A DNA stretch of 64,000 nucleotides from Panorpa germanica (GCA_963678705.1 OY783208.1:8680001-8744000); one strand, 5' to 3'. Shown: positions 34,920 through 47,995, numbered from the stretch's first letter. Numbers and translations: made by a program. Notes: a model not told the origin generated them from the letters alone.

Positions 34920-35206
34920 TTTGTGTTTTATATTTAATTTTAATTGTTTAGCATATGGCAATATGCGTAGCCATTCATAGCACAAATTTTAATTTAATTT
35001 ATTTTTTACGTTTTTTTAGAACCGTAACTGTCGAACTGTTAAAATTTATTACTAAACGACGCTTGCGCACTAACTAAATAAACTAAACTCAAATTAAAAC
35101 ACGAATGTGACAAGGAATGCCTAACCTAAAATCTAGAATAAAATATGAAATAAAAACGTAAATTTAATATCAAAACAGTGAGTGGGAATGAGGCTTTAGT
35201 TTAGAT
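34920..35206. repeat. MITE family D, partial inverted copy
   Basis: The right end AAAACAGTGAGTGGGAATGAGGCTTTAG (35176-35204) is the family D terminus. The preceding 150 bases are the reverse complement of 32100-32180 (GTGTTTTAATTTGA, TTTTAACAGTTCGACAG). The other end is absent. Confidence 0.6.
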
Positions 35207-36274
35207 GAAATAAAATTAATCAATTCCTTAACGTAAGACGCAGTTGAACAATTTATTTCAGAACTGACGAATTTGAATCATTTCTAATCGAAACTGACAC
35301 GCGGTTTAAGCACCCTGCAACTGAACTTAACAAATAATTCAGTTCATTAAAAAGTCACGTACGTCGTGTACAATAAGTAATGTTATTTACTTATAGGTCG
35401 ACGCAACAACTGTCGACGCAATCTATAATGTGTTAAATGATCTTAATCAATTCTTCAACACATAATAAGGTACTTACACTTATAAAACAAATATCTAGAC
35501 CACAACAAGGCTACAATTATGCAAAATGTTGTCAAAAATTAATTTTATTTTTAAATTTTAACTTCCGGTTTTTAAATTATTTGTTATTTCTTCTGTTGGG
35601 TGAACACCTAAAATCCGTGAGGCGCTTCTTTAAGAAAGTCACACCTCTGTGTCATGTGACACCTGATGTTAGTTTAGTTAGTCAATTTGTTAATCAGTTG
35701 CGCATTTACCGAATTGTTCTTTTTCAGGCAGGTGATAAGTCATCGCATTAAGACAATGTTGTTTACTCAATAAGGACTGGTTACCTCTGCCGTGACTACT
35801 ACTTAATGGTATCAATGGCTAATTATTTAGGATATCAGTCCCAGCAGAGCTAAGTGACTACAAATATATCGCCAGAGGTTAGAACACTAATAAATGTTAA
35901 AAAGAAATAAAATGTGACAAATATAGGTATATCAAAGTGAGTGTTTTTAATAAACTAATGTAAGGAAGTTTATTTTTCTATTGTACTAAAACGCATTATG
36001 ATCTACTTATTATGATTCTTAATGTTCCGGGTATATATTCTTATATATTCGTATGGTTGAAAATTTTTTTGATATAAAGATATTTCATTATCTTTAAATG
36101 TGAATATACAGTGTTGTTTAGTTTGCATTCACTTGAGACGCAAATCAATCTGGGCGTCATCTATTGAACAAATAAGAAACTTTAATTATTGTAAGCTGCT
36201 CTTCAATAGATGTCGCTGAAACCAGTTTAGATTATGATTAAATATTTTAAATAATTTAATGGGATTGTGTCTTA
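35207..36274. other. AT-rich stretch without genes
   Basis: A 104-codon open frame at 35437-35751 has no recognisable domain and AT-driven composition, so I do not call it. GTCGACGCAA is repeated twice near 35398-35422. Confidence 0.35.
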
Positions 36275-37640
36275 TATCTTAATTTTTATAAAACTGTACT
36301 ATATTTTGATAAAGTGGGTTACTAGAATTTTTCTAATAACTTCTTATATTTCAGAAGATATTAACATTTAAAAATGTCATTTTGTCTCTTTACTTATTAA
36401 AGGAATTCAACGTTGTAGAACATTGCAAATTCATGTTACCTCACAACCGCTATGTTGTTTTCTCTTTTATACAACAGAGCGTAAAAGACATATATTCTTG
36501 ACAGAACTCTGACAAGTGCAACAGTGCCATGGATTCATTAATTATTGATACATTATTACTAACTATTTAGGAACCAGTCAAACTAAAACGTAGATATTTA
36601 TTGATTTTAAGACGCCAAACTAGGGGGTATAATATTTAGATTAAGTATTTCTTTATCAATAGAACCACGACGCATATTATTATAATCAAACTGGCCCTGT
36701 AGTATTTACATTAAGTTTTAATAGAAATATTAATTAACTAAACCTTTTGTTCAAAACACGTAGAGTTTCAAATAATGTTTATATTAGAACCAAATACTAA
36801 AATTCAAAGAAGTGTTGACGAAGCGATATTTGGATTTAGGATAAACATAGCTAGAGTTCAAATGAGATCATATATTCTAACAAAGACTTTTTAAAGCTAT
36901 ATAAACCTAGAAAATAGGGGATTCTTGGTCAGTCCATCTAGACCTAGTCAAAGAGGAGTCGCGCCTCAGAAGTTGGAAGACCACGTCACTATGACGCTTT
37001 GGTTAAGAAATAGTCAATCAGTCGCCTCGATATACGAATTATAAAGTTACTAAAAGAATTACTAAAGAATTGTCAATTTTCCAATAAAGTAAAAGAAATG
37101 TATTACATAGTTGAATGTCCGATAAAGAATAATAAGTGTTAATGTATACATTGTTTTAATTACAAAGTCCTTAGAATTACCGGTCGCGTTGCGTTAAGAT
37201 AAAGTGATTGTTCGTTGCAGAGATAGTAGAGCCTGCAAAGCACACAAAGTAAGTAAACCTCAAATATTTCTATAATATTATTAGATGAAGTACTAAGTCC
37301 TGATAGATGTATAAGACATCCAAAATAAGCTTGATCATCCGACTCAAGATAATACAGTTCACTTAAAGGACCCTCCGCTAGAGAGGATTGTGTATCGCTC
37401 TCTTAAAATAAGTAAACTACCACCATATTTAAGGGGTAGGGTTACACAAGTTTACAGGTTACCAACCTTACAGCTCATAAATCTCCGCTATGTGTAGTTA
37501 TATTTCAAAATATCAAATATTATTTACAGCTATTTTGAGGTATAATAAAATTCCAATATTATGTCTGCCGTAACAGGGTTAAATAAAATAAAAACTTATT
37601 ATTCTTTGATTTGATTTGATTATTTCGACTTTTTATCGTT
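36275..37640 (+). repeat. Dispersed repeat family B, copy split by an insertion
   Basis: 36275-36517 and 37446-37640 together match family B. The match breaks at CTCTGACAAGT and resumes at ACAAGTTTACAGGTTACC. Confidence 0.7.
36518..37445. mobile_element. Unclassified 928-bp insertion inside family B repeat
   Basis: Flanked by ACAAGT on both sides (36512-36517 and 37446-37451), as a 6-bp target duplication would be. It begins GCAACAGTGCC and ends GGGGTAGGGTTAC; the ends are at best weakly inverted. No protein coding was recognised. Confidence 0.5.
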
Positions 37641-37665
37641 TTATCACATTTATTGCAGCGATTGA

Positions 37666-37905
37666 TGCAATGAATGTTATAGAATGTTTAACAGTTCATC
37701 TAATTTACAACGACATAAGAACATACATTTGACTTTAATGAAATTTTCATGTGATGAATGTGATAAAACATTTAACAGTTCATATAATTTAAAACAACAT
37801 AAAAATATGCATTTAGGTATGAAATATTTTTCCTGTCATGAATGTAATAAAACGTTTAGTACGTCAACTCATTTAAAATGACATAAAAATACACATTTAA
37901 GATAG
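37666..37905 (+). pseudogene. C2H2 zinc-finger gene relic, three fingers
   Basis: Three consecutive C2H2 fingers: CNECYRMF...LQRHKNIH, CDECDKTF...LKQHKNMH and CHECNKTF...HLK*HKNTH. The third has a TGA at 37879-37881 within its helix, probably from an Arg codon. Linkers are shortened or altered (LTLMKFS, LGMKYFS). No start region or partner domain was found. It may be a fragment of a duplicated zinc-finger transcription factor. C2H2 arrays usually bind DNA. Confidence 0.7.
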
Positions 37906-39239
37906 AAACGTTCTTTGCTTAAATAAAAGTTAATTAGTTCACATTAAACTGTTTCTGGTAAGCCATAGCGCAATAATTGTGTATCCAATAATACATTTTT
38001 ATGAGAAAACAAAAGAAAAGCCATAATTTGTGCAGATTAAAAATTCATATATCAAATAAAAAATTTAAATTATTTCTATTCGCTTTTCTTTATGACTTGA
38101 TATTTTTTTTGTAAATATCTGTAAAAAATTATTAAAATAACTAAATTATTTGCCGTATATAATCAATTTGCTTGGTTATACGATATATCACTTAATTTGT
38201 TGAACAGTGTGTGTAACAAGTATGGTACAGACTGGTGTGCCATAAACATCTCGACTCTAATAAAAGTTATGTAAACTCCCTTATGTTCAGTTTTATAAAA
38301 AAACCTTTGGTTTTCTATCAGGGACGTCGCGTAAGAACTTAATCGAGCGCGAATTTATTATTTGATTTTTTATGTAATTTAATTATATATATTTTATTTT
38401 ATAAATCTCTATCTGGGGGTAGTGATTTATTTGTGAAGAAAATAACGGATGTAAGCTGTTACAATATATTTAAACTTTTAACGTATGAACTTATAAATAC
38501 AACTCATATCTTAGAACTATAACTTAACACTAGAACTAACAAAAAATCTAACTTTAAACCAATGTACAATGTACAATGGAAGAGAATAACAATATAACAA
38601 AAATTCCTTTCTCTTAGGCGGAGAAGGTTATATTGAACAATGAAATATTTAAATAATTGAATGTGATGTAAACAGTGTTAAATATTCAATGTTCAATTCA
38701 AACTATATAAAAAGCGTAACAAAGGTTTTGCTTCTACCAACGCAATACTGAACACCTTATTTATGCTATTTTTTTAAATACTAAGTAGCATTTTTATGAA
38801 ACAAAAATGTTTGAATCCTAAGTCGAACATCTAAAGTAATTACGGTTTTGACTGTGATCTCGAACAAAAAGGTTGAGGATCTACTCAGTCTCCAGTACTA
38901 ATAAAATACCATAATATTTGATTTCGAAAGGAGAGGAGTGACTTAAGAAAAGTACGGGTCGTCGAAGGACGTCTCACTGTGTTTAGCACCTTTTAAACAC
39001 TTATTTTAAATGGTGTTTCTGATACAAGTCTGTTTTTTGTTTCGTTTAGATTTACAATCTTTCATTCTAATATAAAAAAATAGTATTTAGCAAAAAGAAA
39101 ATAATATTATGGACAACATATTAAATCCTCAAGTAAATGGTAAATAAAATTATTACGATAAAATGAAGATAACTAAGTGAGGTTATCTTCCCTACAAACA
39201 ATTTGTCGTATTTATCAATCTCGTATCAGAGAGCGGTTA
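37906..39239. other. AT-rich stretch without genes
   Basis: No coding or repeat signal that I can support. Confidence 0.35.
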
Positions 39240-39641
39240 GACAACAGTTAGACAGTGTTCGGGAGAACATATGTTAGTACTGTAGTAGTACCGGGTAATA
39301 GCACGACTTGCATCTCGGCAAACCTCGTTTGGAAAGTATTGGGAATGCCGTCAGAGGGAGTACGAAGCATTTCGGCCGGTTGAAACGTGCTGTCCAAAGC
39401 TTTATGTAATGTCACACTAATGTCTAATAGGATTCCAACCACCATTCAGAGTGATACGATTCGCATCTAATTGGATTCCGATCAAATTGTTTGTAGGGTT
39501 GTTGTACACTCACTACTAAAACATATACAAATCACTACGTAATATTCATTACACCACTATTACTTAGAAATAGACAATATTCATGGTTAAAGTTGAACTT
39601 TCTAATTTGAGGTGTTAGAAATAATATGACATTGTTCTATG
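39240..39641. repeat. GC-richer patch and dispersed repeat
   Basis: 39240-39480 is clearly richer in G+C than its surroundings. On the minus strand it holds a 65-codon open frame (39445-39248) with no recognised domain. 39500-39641 matches 9455-9587, and ATCAAATTGTTTGTAGGGTT near 39480 resembles the end of family E at 45400-45420. Confidence 0.4.
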
Positions 39642-40655
39642 TATAAGTACACAAGCAATCTAGTCTAATAGACACAAGCAGTGTTATTAATTTTTACGTT
39701 TTACATCACGACATTACATTGAACCATTATGGTTAGTTTTTGCCAGTCTAATAATGCATGTCTTTTGCATTTCTCTTCCTTAGCAGTGATTGTAAAGGTT
39801 GGCAAATTGTAACGGGAAACAAGATGAGTAAGCAATGATGCCGTGAACTAAAGTTATTTTTGTAAGTTTTACCACTTTAATTATTAAAAGGGAAAAATGA
39901 CTATTACACTCAGTGATATCTTCTATAATATTACGATTTGTATGAAAATAATTGGATATTTGATGTTCGGAGAGTGCAGTTTTATATAAATTCCATTATG
40001 GTCCACAGCACAATTAAAGGATACAACAGAAGTTCAGCTACATCAACTTTTAAATATTTAACAAAATAAAAATATCAATATACTCGTATCTATATTTAAA
40101 TAATTTACAACACATTTTTAAAGTTTTTACACTAAGACGTTGCCTTGTCAACAGGAACTTAATTTTATAAATAATAAACCGCAAGAGTTTGGTATTTTAT
40201 AAATTTATTTATTTTTTTATAAAATCAGTACAATTTGGAATGTGTCAACTAATTTAAAATTTTATTACAAATGTTGACCTAATTACAAATATCAAAATAA
40301 AGTACGTTGACACATGTTTATTTACACATCCTTTGAAATTGACCTTGGACGACACGGTGAATTTAGATGGGTTTGGTAGAAAATCTGAAAATTAAAATAT
40401 ATTGATTAGTATAATTATTTGAAATTATTTTGGTGCCATAGTATTGGCCTGGATATTTAAGCGGGCGGTTTAATACCCCATATTTGTACAACCACTTCAA
40501 GAAAAATATAAATGCCCGCCATTCATGCCCGCAATATCTTTTTCATGATCATAAAAAAACGAAGCTTCATTTGTAGTTAATGGCAAAATGTTGATATTTC
40601 TGATCCGCTACTTTAATTAAAAAGTGTAAGAAATAATTGTATAACTCGAACCATA
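39642..40655. other. AT-rich stretch without genes
   Basis: No feature that I can support. Confidence 0.35.
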
Positions 40656-41015
40656 ATATATAAAGAAACAGAAAACGAAACAGCTGGATGGGAATACCTT
40701 GTTAGGGCATTTGACCATGACTGCGAACGATGGTTTAAAACAATGCATAGATCAAAAGACGATAATTTTAAAATAGTAGAGGTTGAGGCGAAGCAGTTGA
40801 GAAATACGTCGGCTGCTTGTATAGAGACAGCCGTATGCAGGGTTGAAGAAGGGTTCAGATAGAGCCGTTCTACCAGGGGAAGCTATTTATACCACCAAAT
40901 TTATATCCATAATAGCCACATTGTTCCCCAGTGTTAACGGTACTAATTCAGTCAGTTCTAAAAAGTGCCATGGTACTGTAAAAACATTACTGAATATTAC
41001 TGGAGTGAAATAATA
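40656..41015 (+). pseudogene. Unrecognised protein-coding relic
   Basis: Two frames give protein-like sequence back to back. The first runs from about 40656 to a TAG at about 40860 and includes WEYLVRAFDHDCERWFKTMH and RNTSAACIETAVCRVEEGF. The second continues to about 41010 with SDRAVLPGEAIYTTKFISII and SSKKCHGTVKTLLNITGVK. Amino-acid composition and lack of stops contrast with the surrounding DNA. Either a frameshift or a lost intron links them near 40855. I do not recognise the family; it may be a host gene fragment or transposon cargo. Confidence 0.4.
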
Positions 41016-42589
41016 GCTCAAATACGGAAATGGGAAATAAAAAATAAAATTATTTGTAAAGAATCTGTTGCTAAAGTGTGTGTTTGCACACTATTTTGCT
41101 CTATATAAATAAGTGAAAGGTTTGCAAAGCAGAGATGCAGAGGCACTAGACCACATAAGGGATGTTTGTGTGGACAGGGTGGGCAGCAGTAGCAAAGGGA
41201 ACAGATGAATGGCAGAAATAACTAGAAGGCTAAAACTATTTAAATCTTCCTAAATGTGGAAAACCAGAGGGTCTATGTCTGTAACAGTGTGATAGAGATA
41301 AAAGGCAGGAAAAGCGAAAATAAAGACAGAAGGGAGAATAGATAGTGAAAATATTGTAGAGAGATTGTCGAGAGGAGGAAAAGAAGGCAAGAGGTGAGAG
41401 ACGGAGATACATGCAAGAAGGAAGTAGAATCAGGAATCGGAGGGAATGATGAAGGAATAGTGAACATGAAGAGAGGGGGTCTAGAGAAGAAGAGTTCTAG
41501 TTTAGTTTTAAGTAGAACTTATATAAGAATGAAATGTATTATGAAATAAAACATTGTAGATTGTAAAGCCGAAAGACACACAATTAATATAATAAATTAA
41601 ATATTATACTTCCAATTTAATGAGTAATGATTTTTAAAAAATTGAATGATTTCTTCGCCAACTAGAAAAACATTTCTGGCGCTGCAACGTGCTTATTCAT
41701 GTAGTTTAGACAAATTTTGATTAAAATATTGTGGTCTTTAAGGTTGATAATAGCCACAAAAACTGTAGAACAAACAATGTCAACAATGGCAGGGCACATT
41801 TGAGTTTTACAACCCAGTTCTAAAATCTTGCTATCATTATGGAAATTGGGATCACTTAAAATGTATTTAAATAACAACTTTAAACTAAGATAATATAAAT
41901 ACGTATTTGAATTCTTGTTACCTTAGAATAGTCCAAAGACTGCATAAAATACGGCGAACGCAAAGAAAGTAGCTCTCTCAACGTGGACTGTAACTCCTGG
42001 AAAGAAAAATTATACAATGTATAGCTGTATTAGAGTGAGGGTGAGGGAAGGGAATCATAACCATTGAAATCGTAATCGTTGCTAACCCATTTGCGCACTA
42101 GTGACCTACTTTAAAAGGCAACTAACAATTAATTAATTTCACGTCGTTTTGTTTTCACTACAATGCATTTTAGAGAGGACAAAATTTAATCTGTGCTTAG
42201 GTTTTCACCGACCTAAATGCACCATAATATATTATAATATATATGTTAATAGTTAGGTTCTCTGAATTCCTGACTAACAGAAATGAAAGTGTTGTACGAC
42301 TCATTTGGAAGTTAATTAGCGTCATATTTTATAATATCTTGTTCTATAAACAAAGAATTCCCATATAGAAAACTGTCTTGCAGTATAAGGTTCTTGATTC
42401 CAGGTTCCTCAGCTAATTCCTATTAGTTCATATATTTCTATTAATTCCTATTAATTCCTATAGGTTCATTATTTGCTTTCAATATAGAAATTAGGTTACA
42501 ATGCCCTCATTAATTTACTACAAGGTATTTTAAGTGTTACATTGCGTTGTATTTTCTACCGTGTATGTCGTAGATGAAATAATTTAACT
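41016..42589. other. Gene-poor stretch with purine-rich tract
   Basis: 41160-41480 is strongly purine-biased on the plus strand (G/A runs such as GAGAGGAGGAAAAGAAGG). The open frame on the opposite strand simply mirrors this bias. ATTCCTATTA-type short repeats occur near 42415-42470. Confidence 0.4.
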
Positions 42590-43270
42590 AACCGCTTCCT
42601 ATATGAGTAGTTACCAAAATAAAAAAATAAAATCAAATTATTATTTTACGTTCAGGAAAATGATGACTCTTATAACAACATTATACACTCCAGTCAGTAA
42701 ACTATTGACGTAATTTGGCTGACCAAAAACATCTGCTCCAGTTCAGGGACTACTGTCGTAGTTTAAATCAGCAAAAACGCCTAGTCCAGATCAGGGACTA
42801 TATCTTGCTATCATTGATCAAACAAAAATGAACTAAATAAGATTTATACAGTTAAATTTTTTACCTGAATTACCCTCATCAACATGTTCTTTTGTGCATG
42901 TCACAGATTAAATAATTGTGAAGATCCAAGTACTTACCGCTATCTATAAGAGAAGTTATCAAAATAAAAAAATAATAACAAATTACGTTCAGGAGAAGGA
43001 TGATTATATAATAACCTTATATACTCCAATGAGTAAACTATCGTCGTAGTTTAACTGACCAAAATTTTCTTCTCTGGTCAGTTAAACTACTGCCGTAGTT
43101 TAACTAATCAAAAACATTTGCTCTACTTCAGGGATTACCGACGTAGTTTAACTGAGCAAAAACACCAGCTCCAGTTCAAGGACTACCGTCGTAGTTTAAC
43201 TGAGCAAAAACACCTATTCCAGTTCAGGGACTACATCATGCAACCATTAATCAAGCAAAAATGAACTAAA
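42590..43270. repeat. 48-bp minisatellite within a larger duplication
   Basis: Units of 48 bp start at CGTAGTTTAACTGAGCAAAAA. Starts are at 43045, 43094, 43142 and 43190, and in a related upstream block at 42709 and 42757. The flanks are also duplicated (ACCGCTTCCTATA at 42590 and ACCGCTATCTATA at 42938), so a segment of about 250 bp containing the array has been copied. One frame reads as 16-residue repeats (SLTEQKHQLQFKDYR). Confidence 0.8.
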
Positions 43271-45189
43271 TGAATTAAAACTACAGCAAGATACTATATT
43301 AAAGTACAACAAGATTTGTGTTTAAAATCACTATGTATCGCATTGAAAGGATTTTTAACATAATTCAAAAAGACCTCTATTTTGGTTGGTCACCCTATGT
43401 TACTGCAAAAGTATCTTCGGATATTATAAAACTGCAGGTAACTATAAAGGTAACTATCGGATTTTTCAACAAGAACTTTGTTTTTTAAAACAAGAAATTT
43501 AGATGAAAATGATTCAAATTTTTATTGCATTAGAAGAAGTAAGTTTTGGCAATTATGAGTGAAAATGACATTAATCTAAATGTCAAAACTGTCATGTTGT
43601 TGGTGTTGCCCTTATTAAAAAAACAAAGTTCTTGTTGAAAAACATGCGCGTAGTTATAACTATCGGTTATTAACCGGATTAGTGTGTAGCCTCAAACACA
43701 CGATGACAGATAAAATGTCAATGTAAACTAGATACCTGGGACTAGAGACTGTGAATTAGCAAAAGCAGTTGGACTGTCATCGCGTCTTTATAGCTGTCAA
43801 TAGGTAAACGTCAATAATAAACGTCGCGTTAAATGTAACGTAGTATACAAGAAACTATTTATACAAAATGGTTTACTTAGACTAGAAAGGCAACAAAATA
43901 AATACCTTTGACCGGATACTCTACGTGAAGTAAAACCAAATATTGAAAATATAAAAGTAATTAGTACAGTGTGACCAGGTGACAGGACAATCGGATTTAT
44001 GTTTGTGAATGTCATGACATCTATTGGATTAAATGTTGATGTGTTTGCAGCACTCAGACCTTTTGTGAATAGAATCTGTTTTGTGTTCATTAGATTTAAA
44101 TGTTAATGAAAAATATTTAATTTAGTTATAGTTAGTTTGCTAAAAATATTAAGACAGGTATGTGGAAGTCCTATTTATTTTACCAATAACATATAGGCTT
44201 TTGTATGTTTGATATTATTTGTTGATTATCAGATAATAATAATAAGGGCTAATGTAACGAATTCAAATTAGAGACCGAGATGAATGATTGGAAGAATCGT
44301 ATAAAAAGTTCTTTTTGTTAAATATTTTAGTTTCCTTTGATATAAAGTATAATGTCTGTTTTTACTTTAACTGGAACGTAGCCATGTTTGCTATGGCGGC
44401 TGATTATCAGAATTTCATGTTTTAAAACATTTAATTAACATTGTCTCTGTTAATCATTAAACTGCTGATGTGAAAGTTAACATTTTTGTTCAGTAATGTA
44501 CTGTGTTGAATCCATGTCAATAAATTTAAAATGTATTTAACGAAGGACTTCTGTTCGCATCATAGAAAATTTGTGACATTTATATATTTGAGTACCACAG
44601 AAAATTTCAAAATAATGTGAGGAAGATTTTTCTAATATTTACTCCCAAAATTTATAATATTTATTCCAAACCTATGGAAGCCTAACTTGATTTTATCCAG
44701 TAACAATTGTTATAAGGAATTGTTCATAAAACCATTAACGAATAATTGATTTTCTTTACTATATTTGCAGACTTACCTTCTGTTAGATAAAGAAAAAGAA
44801 AGAAGATCAAATTAATAAACATTTCAAAGGCCAAACAAATCAGCTTTTTTAAACAGCCCTGTCATAATATGGTTAAAACGAAATGTTTTGTTAGCCAGAC
44901 ACGATGTAAGCCGAACAGATGCAGTAAAAAGTTCGATAAAATGTAACACTTCACTTAGATTCTGACATGTGAAGTTGTTTCGCCATTTATAGTCGGTAAT
45001 GTAGACTAGCCTGTTTACAATTTGAGTAATATTGCATGTTCGAAGCAAGAAGTATATTTGGGTACGTTCAAGACGGGTACGTCTATTTAAACGTTTACTT
45101 TTTAAGTTTAAGACCCGGCAATGTACGTCGGACACAACATAAGTTTTGTGGTGAAAAGTTAATAATTACTTCATCTTTATTAATAGTAG
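43271..45189. other. AT-rich stretch without genes
   Basis: Several open frames of about 100 codons here (for example 43797-44090 and 44824-45135, minus) show no domain, signal or repeat pattern, and I do not call them. Confidence 0.35.
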
Positions 45190-45420
45190 ATGGGCAGAGT
45201 TCCCAAAAAAATTATTATGAATTCGGAAAATTTAATTTTTTTACTGGGTTTGCCCGCTTGAGATTGACCTGTAGTATCCCAATTGGATTTACCAATAAAT
45301 TTCTAGCCTTAAGTCTCTCTATATCGACCAAATGTCAATTTCTATACTAGGTCGAGTTCTAGAATATCGTATTCGAATTTTATACGCTTCGGATCAAAAT
45401 TATTTGTAGGGTTACGATAT
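45190..45420. repeat. Dispersed repeat family E, copy 2
   Basis: Matches 28900-29215 (AATTCGGAAAATT, TCCCAATTGGATTTAC, CTATACTAGGTCGAGTTC). Confidence 0.5.
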
Positions 45421-46667
45421 TAATAAAACTAATTAAACTAATTCCGTTACATTATCAAATTTCTTAATAATGTTGTTTGTACACCTAGACCATTAAGGGA
45501 CTGTTGTTCAGATTGTGAGGACGACAATGCTCTATTATAAGTATCAAGGAAAGAAACCTAATAATGAACTAATGAAATTCCTATTTCATTGTTGATAAAT
45601 TTGTTGTTAGTAGCAGGGGCGGAAATACTTTAGTTGTGGTTCCGTATAAATCCAACAAAATTATTAAAACAGCAAATGAAACAACAATATCTGCACAGGG
45701 AAGGCAGTTCAAGCAGTAGTGACTGATGGAATATCGATGAAGTAAATAAGTTAAAAGGAAGTCAGCAGATCAAATTAGACAAAAATCTTGCTTCTTTTTC
45801 TTTCTTGCACACTAATTTATTCCTTCCTCCCTCCAATACTTGATATTCTCCAATTCTCAATTCTCCAGTCTGAACCATGTATATCAACAATACATTTTTG
45901 TGCAATTTTATTTATATATTTTTAACTCTTAAATTGGAGCATTAACAAAATTTAATTATCTTCACATAAAAATAACCACAGTTTGAAAACTGTTTTATAT
46001 AAAACTGTTTGTAAATCAGTTCGGACCGTTTTACAGAAACAAATCTATTGATTTAATTTAATATTTTATTTCACTTAGTATTTCTGATGTAATGTTTTTT
46101 TAATCTTTCATAATTATGACTTCTCGGGCTTCCTAAGCACGTAGCTTTTTATCGCTCACAATAATAGGTAGTTTTACTAAGAATAAAAGGTTTAGTATTA
46201 TTTGTATTTGTAAGCTGGTAGTTCAGTTAGAAAAAGTGACTGTTTATGTACTTTTATTCACGTAGCAATGAAATCAAGTATAGGAGTAAAAGGAATAATG
46301 CATGATAATGAGCGAATACAATACGTGAATTTAGATAAAAGAAAAACCAGAATTTATTTAGGTAGGGGTGACAAAGGTGGGTGTGGAAATAGCAGGCACA
46401 CTATAATTCTAAATTAGAATGATCTGTTGAATTGTACCCATGACATCTTGGCTCGTTTTGTTTCGTCGTTCCCATCAAGAACTATATTTTGCGTGGAGTA
46501 ATGAACAACTGTACTTCCGCCATTGCTTAGTACTGATAGCAAACATTGTAATGTTACATGAACTGAACGTATGGATACATACTGCCTGTAGATGATATAG
46601 TAATAGTCGTAGTAATGTAGTTATTGAAATGAACATTTATTTTATTACTTTGAATAAATAGACCGGT
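45421..46667. other. AT-rich stretch without genes
   Basis: No feature that I can support. Confidence 0.35.
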
Positions 46668-47213
46668 GCGCTAGAGGTAAGTGAGTATGCAAAATGTGAG
46701 GACCGAATTCCACCAATGGATTTAAGTTAAGAAAAGGTCAAAATTAATAATGCGGATCTTGCCGGTCGAACATTTGGTCCATTTTTATTTTACCCCTCTA
46801 CTCTTATTTGTAAAGGAAATGCATTGAGTACAATCTATAAAATTATTTTAATGATTATTTCAGTAATAATTTATACTTTTTTCTAATGGTGAAAGTGAGA
46901 ATGGATTGTTAAATGAAAAAAATAAAATAAAAATAAAAGTAATAAAACCTTCGCAAAATATCGCATATCCTTTCACCCAGGGATTCAGCAGCTAAATGGC
47001 ATCCTAGAAAATGTTTCTTTGTATGAGAACCATCGAACCATAGACCAAGACACCCGACATTTGCTAAGTATAGGAGAGGGGATGTGAAGGGAGCGGAAAA
47101 GGACCATCACAGCTGGTGGCAAGATGTGTTTTGTTATTATTTGGGTCTCAGGTATAAGAATCCGACCATAGTTGCCGGTCCTCACATTTTGCATACTCAA
47201 CTACCTATAGCGC
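46668..47213. repeat. MITE-like element with about 38-bp TIRs
   Basis: The left end GCGCTAGAGGTAAGTGAGTA (continuing TGCAAAATGTGAGGACCG to 46705) is the inverted complement of the right end (47176-47213) with three or four mismatches; the inner 23 bases are perfect. 546 bp with no transposase. The target duplication is unclear (left flank GACCGGT, right flank CTGCACT). Confidence 0.75.
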
Positions 47214-47669
47214 CTGCACTGAAACGAACTACGAATTACGAATAAACAACAAACTCAATAATACAAAACCTCTCCGTAACAATTTTCTTTGTAATATAGT
47301 TCGTAAACTATAATCAGAACAATTCAAGGAACTAATCCGTGTGGGATTAAGAAAGATCAATTCGTTAGATTTGATTCACATTTAATTGAACATTAGGGTG
47401 CTGTTAATAAAAGTATACTCAAGATCATCAACCATTATTGTGGGCGAATGCCAACTTAAATGAAATAAGCGGACTATCGGCCATTACTTACAGTCTATAG
47501 ATAAAAATTATTACAATGTAATCCTCATTCAAATAGATGGGACAGTAACAATAATGGAACAATTAAAAAATAAAAGAAAAGGTTAAGGTTTAGCTTCAAT
47601 TTGTGCAGGTAACTTGGTTTGTGTTGTGAACTATTTTGATTCCACCTTCAACGAGACTACAATAAAGGA
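47214..47669. other. AT-rich gap
   Basis: No feature that I can support. Confidence 0.35.
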
Positions 47670-47995
47670 GATACAAAATGTCCGATACAAGCGTGGTCGA
47701 TGATTCTTGTGACAAAATTCTTTTTATGGGTTATTGTCCTAACTGTAGATTAACGGATTGATTCGATGTTAAATTGGAGTTCGTCAACATTGTGTGAGTA
47801 CATATTGAAGATTAACGAATGTGTAACAAGTGTAATAAGGTTCTGCTCTAAGTTCACGCACAGTTTGCTCTACGTTCCTTAAATATGATGCACCAACATA
47901 AACATCTGTCACGGTTCTACTGCAATTTTAAGCATTCAAATTTATTGAATTGAAATTAGAAACCAATATATCGTTTCAAAAAAGTTATGAAGGCG
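47670..47995 (+). pseudogene. Possible zinc-finger protein relic
   Basis: A frame starting MSDTSVVDDSCDKILFMGYC at about 47677 is followed, after stops and frameshifts, by CPNC, CNKCNKVL, LRSLNMMHQHKH and FYCNFKHSN. The C-x2-C and H/C pairs are spaced like degraded C2H2 fingers. At least three stops interrupt it. The assignment is tentative. Confidence 0.35.

Noticed and set aside
35437..35751. 104-codon frame with a hydrophobic centre
   Set aside because: No domain, no conserved paralogue in the window, and AT-driven composition. Possible but unsupported.
41273..41467. Ser/Phe/Leu-rich 64-codon frame on the minus strand
   Set aside because: Simple consequence of the purine-rich tract on the plus strand. 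The same applies to 50619-50864.
42700..43240. CRISPR-like regular repeats
   Set aside because: Contiguous 48-bp minisatellite without unique spacers, in a eukaryotic context.
44824..45350. Two overlapping frames of about 103 codons on opposite strands
   Set aside because: Mutually antisense, no recognisable domain, and part overlaps dispersed repeat E.
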